From Syntrophomonadaceae bacterium (GTDB lineage Bacteria; Bacillota; Dethiobacteria; DTU022): a stretch of 6,436 nucleotides of DNA. A program made the position numbers and the translations under genes. The notes under the pieces are model-generated. The model had not been told where the DNA came from, made no database searches, and saw only the letters and a program-made list of their open reading frames with translations. The stretch lies in the NCBI GenBank assembly GCA_007136055.1, contig SLHT01000273.1, positions 1 through 6,436 on the forward strand, in the 5' to 3' direction. This document shows, in pieces, positions 5,710 to 6,436 of the stretch (within the stretch, counting starts at the first letter, position 1; the number at the start of each line of letters is the position of its first letter).

Positions 5710-5820
5710 ATGTCTTTTAATCAATTCACCGAGGAGATAATAATTATTGATCTTTATGAAACACCGGAAGGAGAACTGTTTAAGCTATGCGCATTAACAT
5801 TAACTGGAAAAGCGCTTTAA
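5710..5820 (+). CDS. Doubtful small ORF overlapping the next gene, 36 aa
   Basis: From ATG 5710 a frame reads MSFNQFTEEIIIIDLYETPE and then GELFKLCALTLTGKAL, stopping at TAA 5818-5820. It overlaps the four-helix membrane gene by 34 nt in another frame. The ATG has no ribosome binding site. A GAGGAG at 5730-5735 lies inside it and would serve an ATA or ATT codon. The composition is protein-like and it could be a leader peptide or the start of a lost gene. It may equally be chance. Confidence 0.22.
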   Translation: MSFNQFTEEIIIIDLYETPEGELFKLCALTLTGKAL

Positions 5821-6179
5821 TACTTATCTGTATTGTTTATACATTGCTCACCATAGCCAGTTCCGGCTACGCATTATTGGTTGGAAGAACCACAGAGACA
5901 CATTTCCACCTGCTGGCCCGTTTTGCAGTTACCGCTATCGGGATTGGCAGTATCCTCATGTTTAACATATTGCCCCGCTGGCCCCTGTGGGCAATGTTTG
6001 CAATACATTACATCGCAACCATGGGTATCATTTTTGGACTCTTATGGGTTAGCGGCTATTTCATAGAGCTGCATCCCGATGCTTTTCGGGACATTTTTTT
6101 GAACTTTACTCCAATCTATTTCTTGATTGCAGCCGGTTTCTTAATCAGAAATAAATACAGAAGAAAGGTTAATCTTTAA
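5787..6179 (+). CDS. Four-helix membrane protein, DUF6608-like, 130 aa
   Basis: The ATG at 5787 follows AAGGAG (5768-5773) with a long 13-nt spacing; no better start exists in frame. Four hydrophobic helices lie at about residues 9-31, 42-62, 66-89 and 105-121, then a basic tail NKYRRKVNL that predicts a cytoplasmic C-terminus. Distinctive segments are ETHFHLLARFAV (37-48), IHYIATMGIIFGLLWVSGYF (73-92), and ELHPDAFRDIFLNF (94-107). The last of these looks like a conserved polar loop between helices 3 and 4. The pattern resembles the DUF6608 family of small bacterial four-helix membrane proteins as I remember it; the function of that family is not known. The family name is tentative, the membrane topology firm. 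A long inverted repeat follows the stop codon. Confidence 0.86.
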   Translation: MRININWKSALILICIVYTLLTIASSGYALLVGRTTETHFHLLARFAVTAIGIGSILMFNILPRWPLWAMFAIHYIATMGIIFGLLWVSGYFIELHPDAFRDIFLNFTPIYFLIAAGFLIRNKYRRKVNL

Positions 6180-6185
6180 CCTACA

Positions 6186-6249
6186 GCTCAATTAGTGTGA
6201 CCAGGCGGGACGTCTGTTAGCGATGTTACCTGACCATCCTGAATTGAGC
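6186..6249. repeat. Imperfect long inverted repeat downstream of the four-helix protein gene
   Basis: GCTCAATT at 6186-6193 pairs exactly with AATTGAGC at 6242-6249. Further in, CAGG at 6202-6205 pairs with CCTG at 6229-6232, with partial pairing between. A 23-nt apical region contains the palindrome GACGTC. It lies 7 nt after the stop codon of the preceding gene and about 28 nt before the ribosome binding site of the next. No T-run follows, so it is not a standard intrinsic terminator. It could be a processing or stability hairpin, a leader structure, or the footprint of a small repeat element. Confidence 0.5.
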
Positions 6250-6290
6250 AGCCCCTATTTGAATTTCTCATTGTGCTGGAGGTAGAGAGA

Positions 6291-6436
6291 ATTAGTAAAG
6301 TCAGCTTGAAGAAAAAAATACTATACGCAGTTTTTACAGGCTTGATTTATGTGCTTCTATATGGCATGAGTCGGTATTATTTTGATATAGGTCAACAATT
6401 TTACATATATACCCCCAGTTGGACGGTGCGTAACGT
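6291..6436 (+). CDS. Membrane protein, partial (runs off the window end), start codon ATT or alternative
   Basis: A frame open from 6243 runs past the window edge. From 6291 it reads ISKVSLKKKILYAVFTGLIY, then VLLYGMSRYYFDIGQQFYIY and TPSWTVRN. That is a basic N-terminus followed by one membrane helix (about 9-25) and an aromatic, probably extracellular, segment. A perfect GGAGGT at 6278-6283 stands 7 nt before ATT 6291, exactly where an ATG would be expected; ATG there would give MSKVSLKKK. Alternative starts are GTG 6273, which lies upstream of the GGAGGT, and TTG 6306, 22-23 nt after it and so poorly placed. The family cannot be told from about 48 residues. The same-strand arrangement suggests co-expression with the preceding membrane protein. 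Confidence 0.6.
   Translation, partial: MSKVSLKKKILYAVFTGLIYVLLYGMSRYYFDIGQQFYIYTPSWTVRN

Noticed and set aside
5881..6066. Frame of 61 codons inside the four-helix protein gene
   Set aside because: It is out of frame with a gene whose four helices and conserved loop are convincing, and it has no ribosome binding site.
1..6436. CRISPR array, tRNA/rRNA, transposase or phage attachment site
   Set aside because: No regularly spaced repeats, no cloverleaf or rRNA-like sequence, and no recombinase motifs were seen on either strand.

Overview
The window looks like ordinary accessory chromosome from a Gram-positive, clostridia-like bacterium (Bacillota). This rests on strong AGGAG-type ribosome binding sites, TTG starts, moderate GC, many small membrane proteins, and families common there (DUF4177, DUF3267, GNAT, GyrI-like). 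No rRNA, tRNA, transposase, phage gene or CRISPR array is visible, so the species cannot be named.

Left half, minus strand, in transcription order (3360 down to 24): a GNAT acetyltransferase with its own good promoter; a secreted or membrane-anchored serine hydrolase of the beta-lactamase/PBP4 type with its own putative promoter; a DUF3267-type membrane zinc-metalloprotease-like protein; a 40-residue membrane/coiled-coil protein; and a 46-residue DUF4177-like protein. The last two are short but have good start signals and family-like sequence.

Middle (3361-4665): a divergent promoter region, then an unrecognised 119-residue ORF that probably carries a frameshift near its C-terminus. A very strong G/C hairpin terminator separates it from a convergent GyrI-like ligand-binding domain gene. 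That gene has lost a conventional start: the conserved first strand of the domain lies in frame upstream of the only usable start codon. About 370 bases without a convincing gene follow.

Right part, plus strand (4666-6436): an eight-helix membrane protein of unrecognised family, a gene-poor gap with two marginal micro-ORFs, a four-helix membrane protein resembling DUF6608, a long imperfect inverted repeat, and the first 48 or so codons of another membrane protein. That last gene has ATT where an ATG would be expected behind a perfect Shine-Dalgarno.

No coherent new system is evident. The most notable signals are the short genes at the left end and a cluster of lesion-like features (frameshift, missing start, ATT start) from about 3.7 kb onward. 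These suggest gene decay or sequence error rather than novelty.
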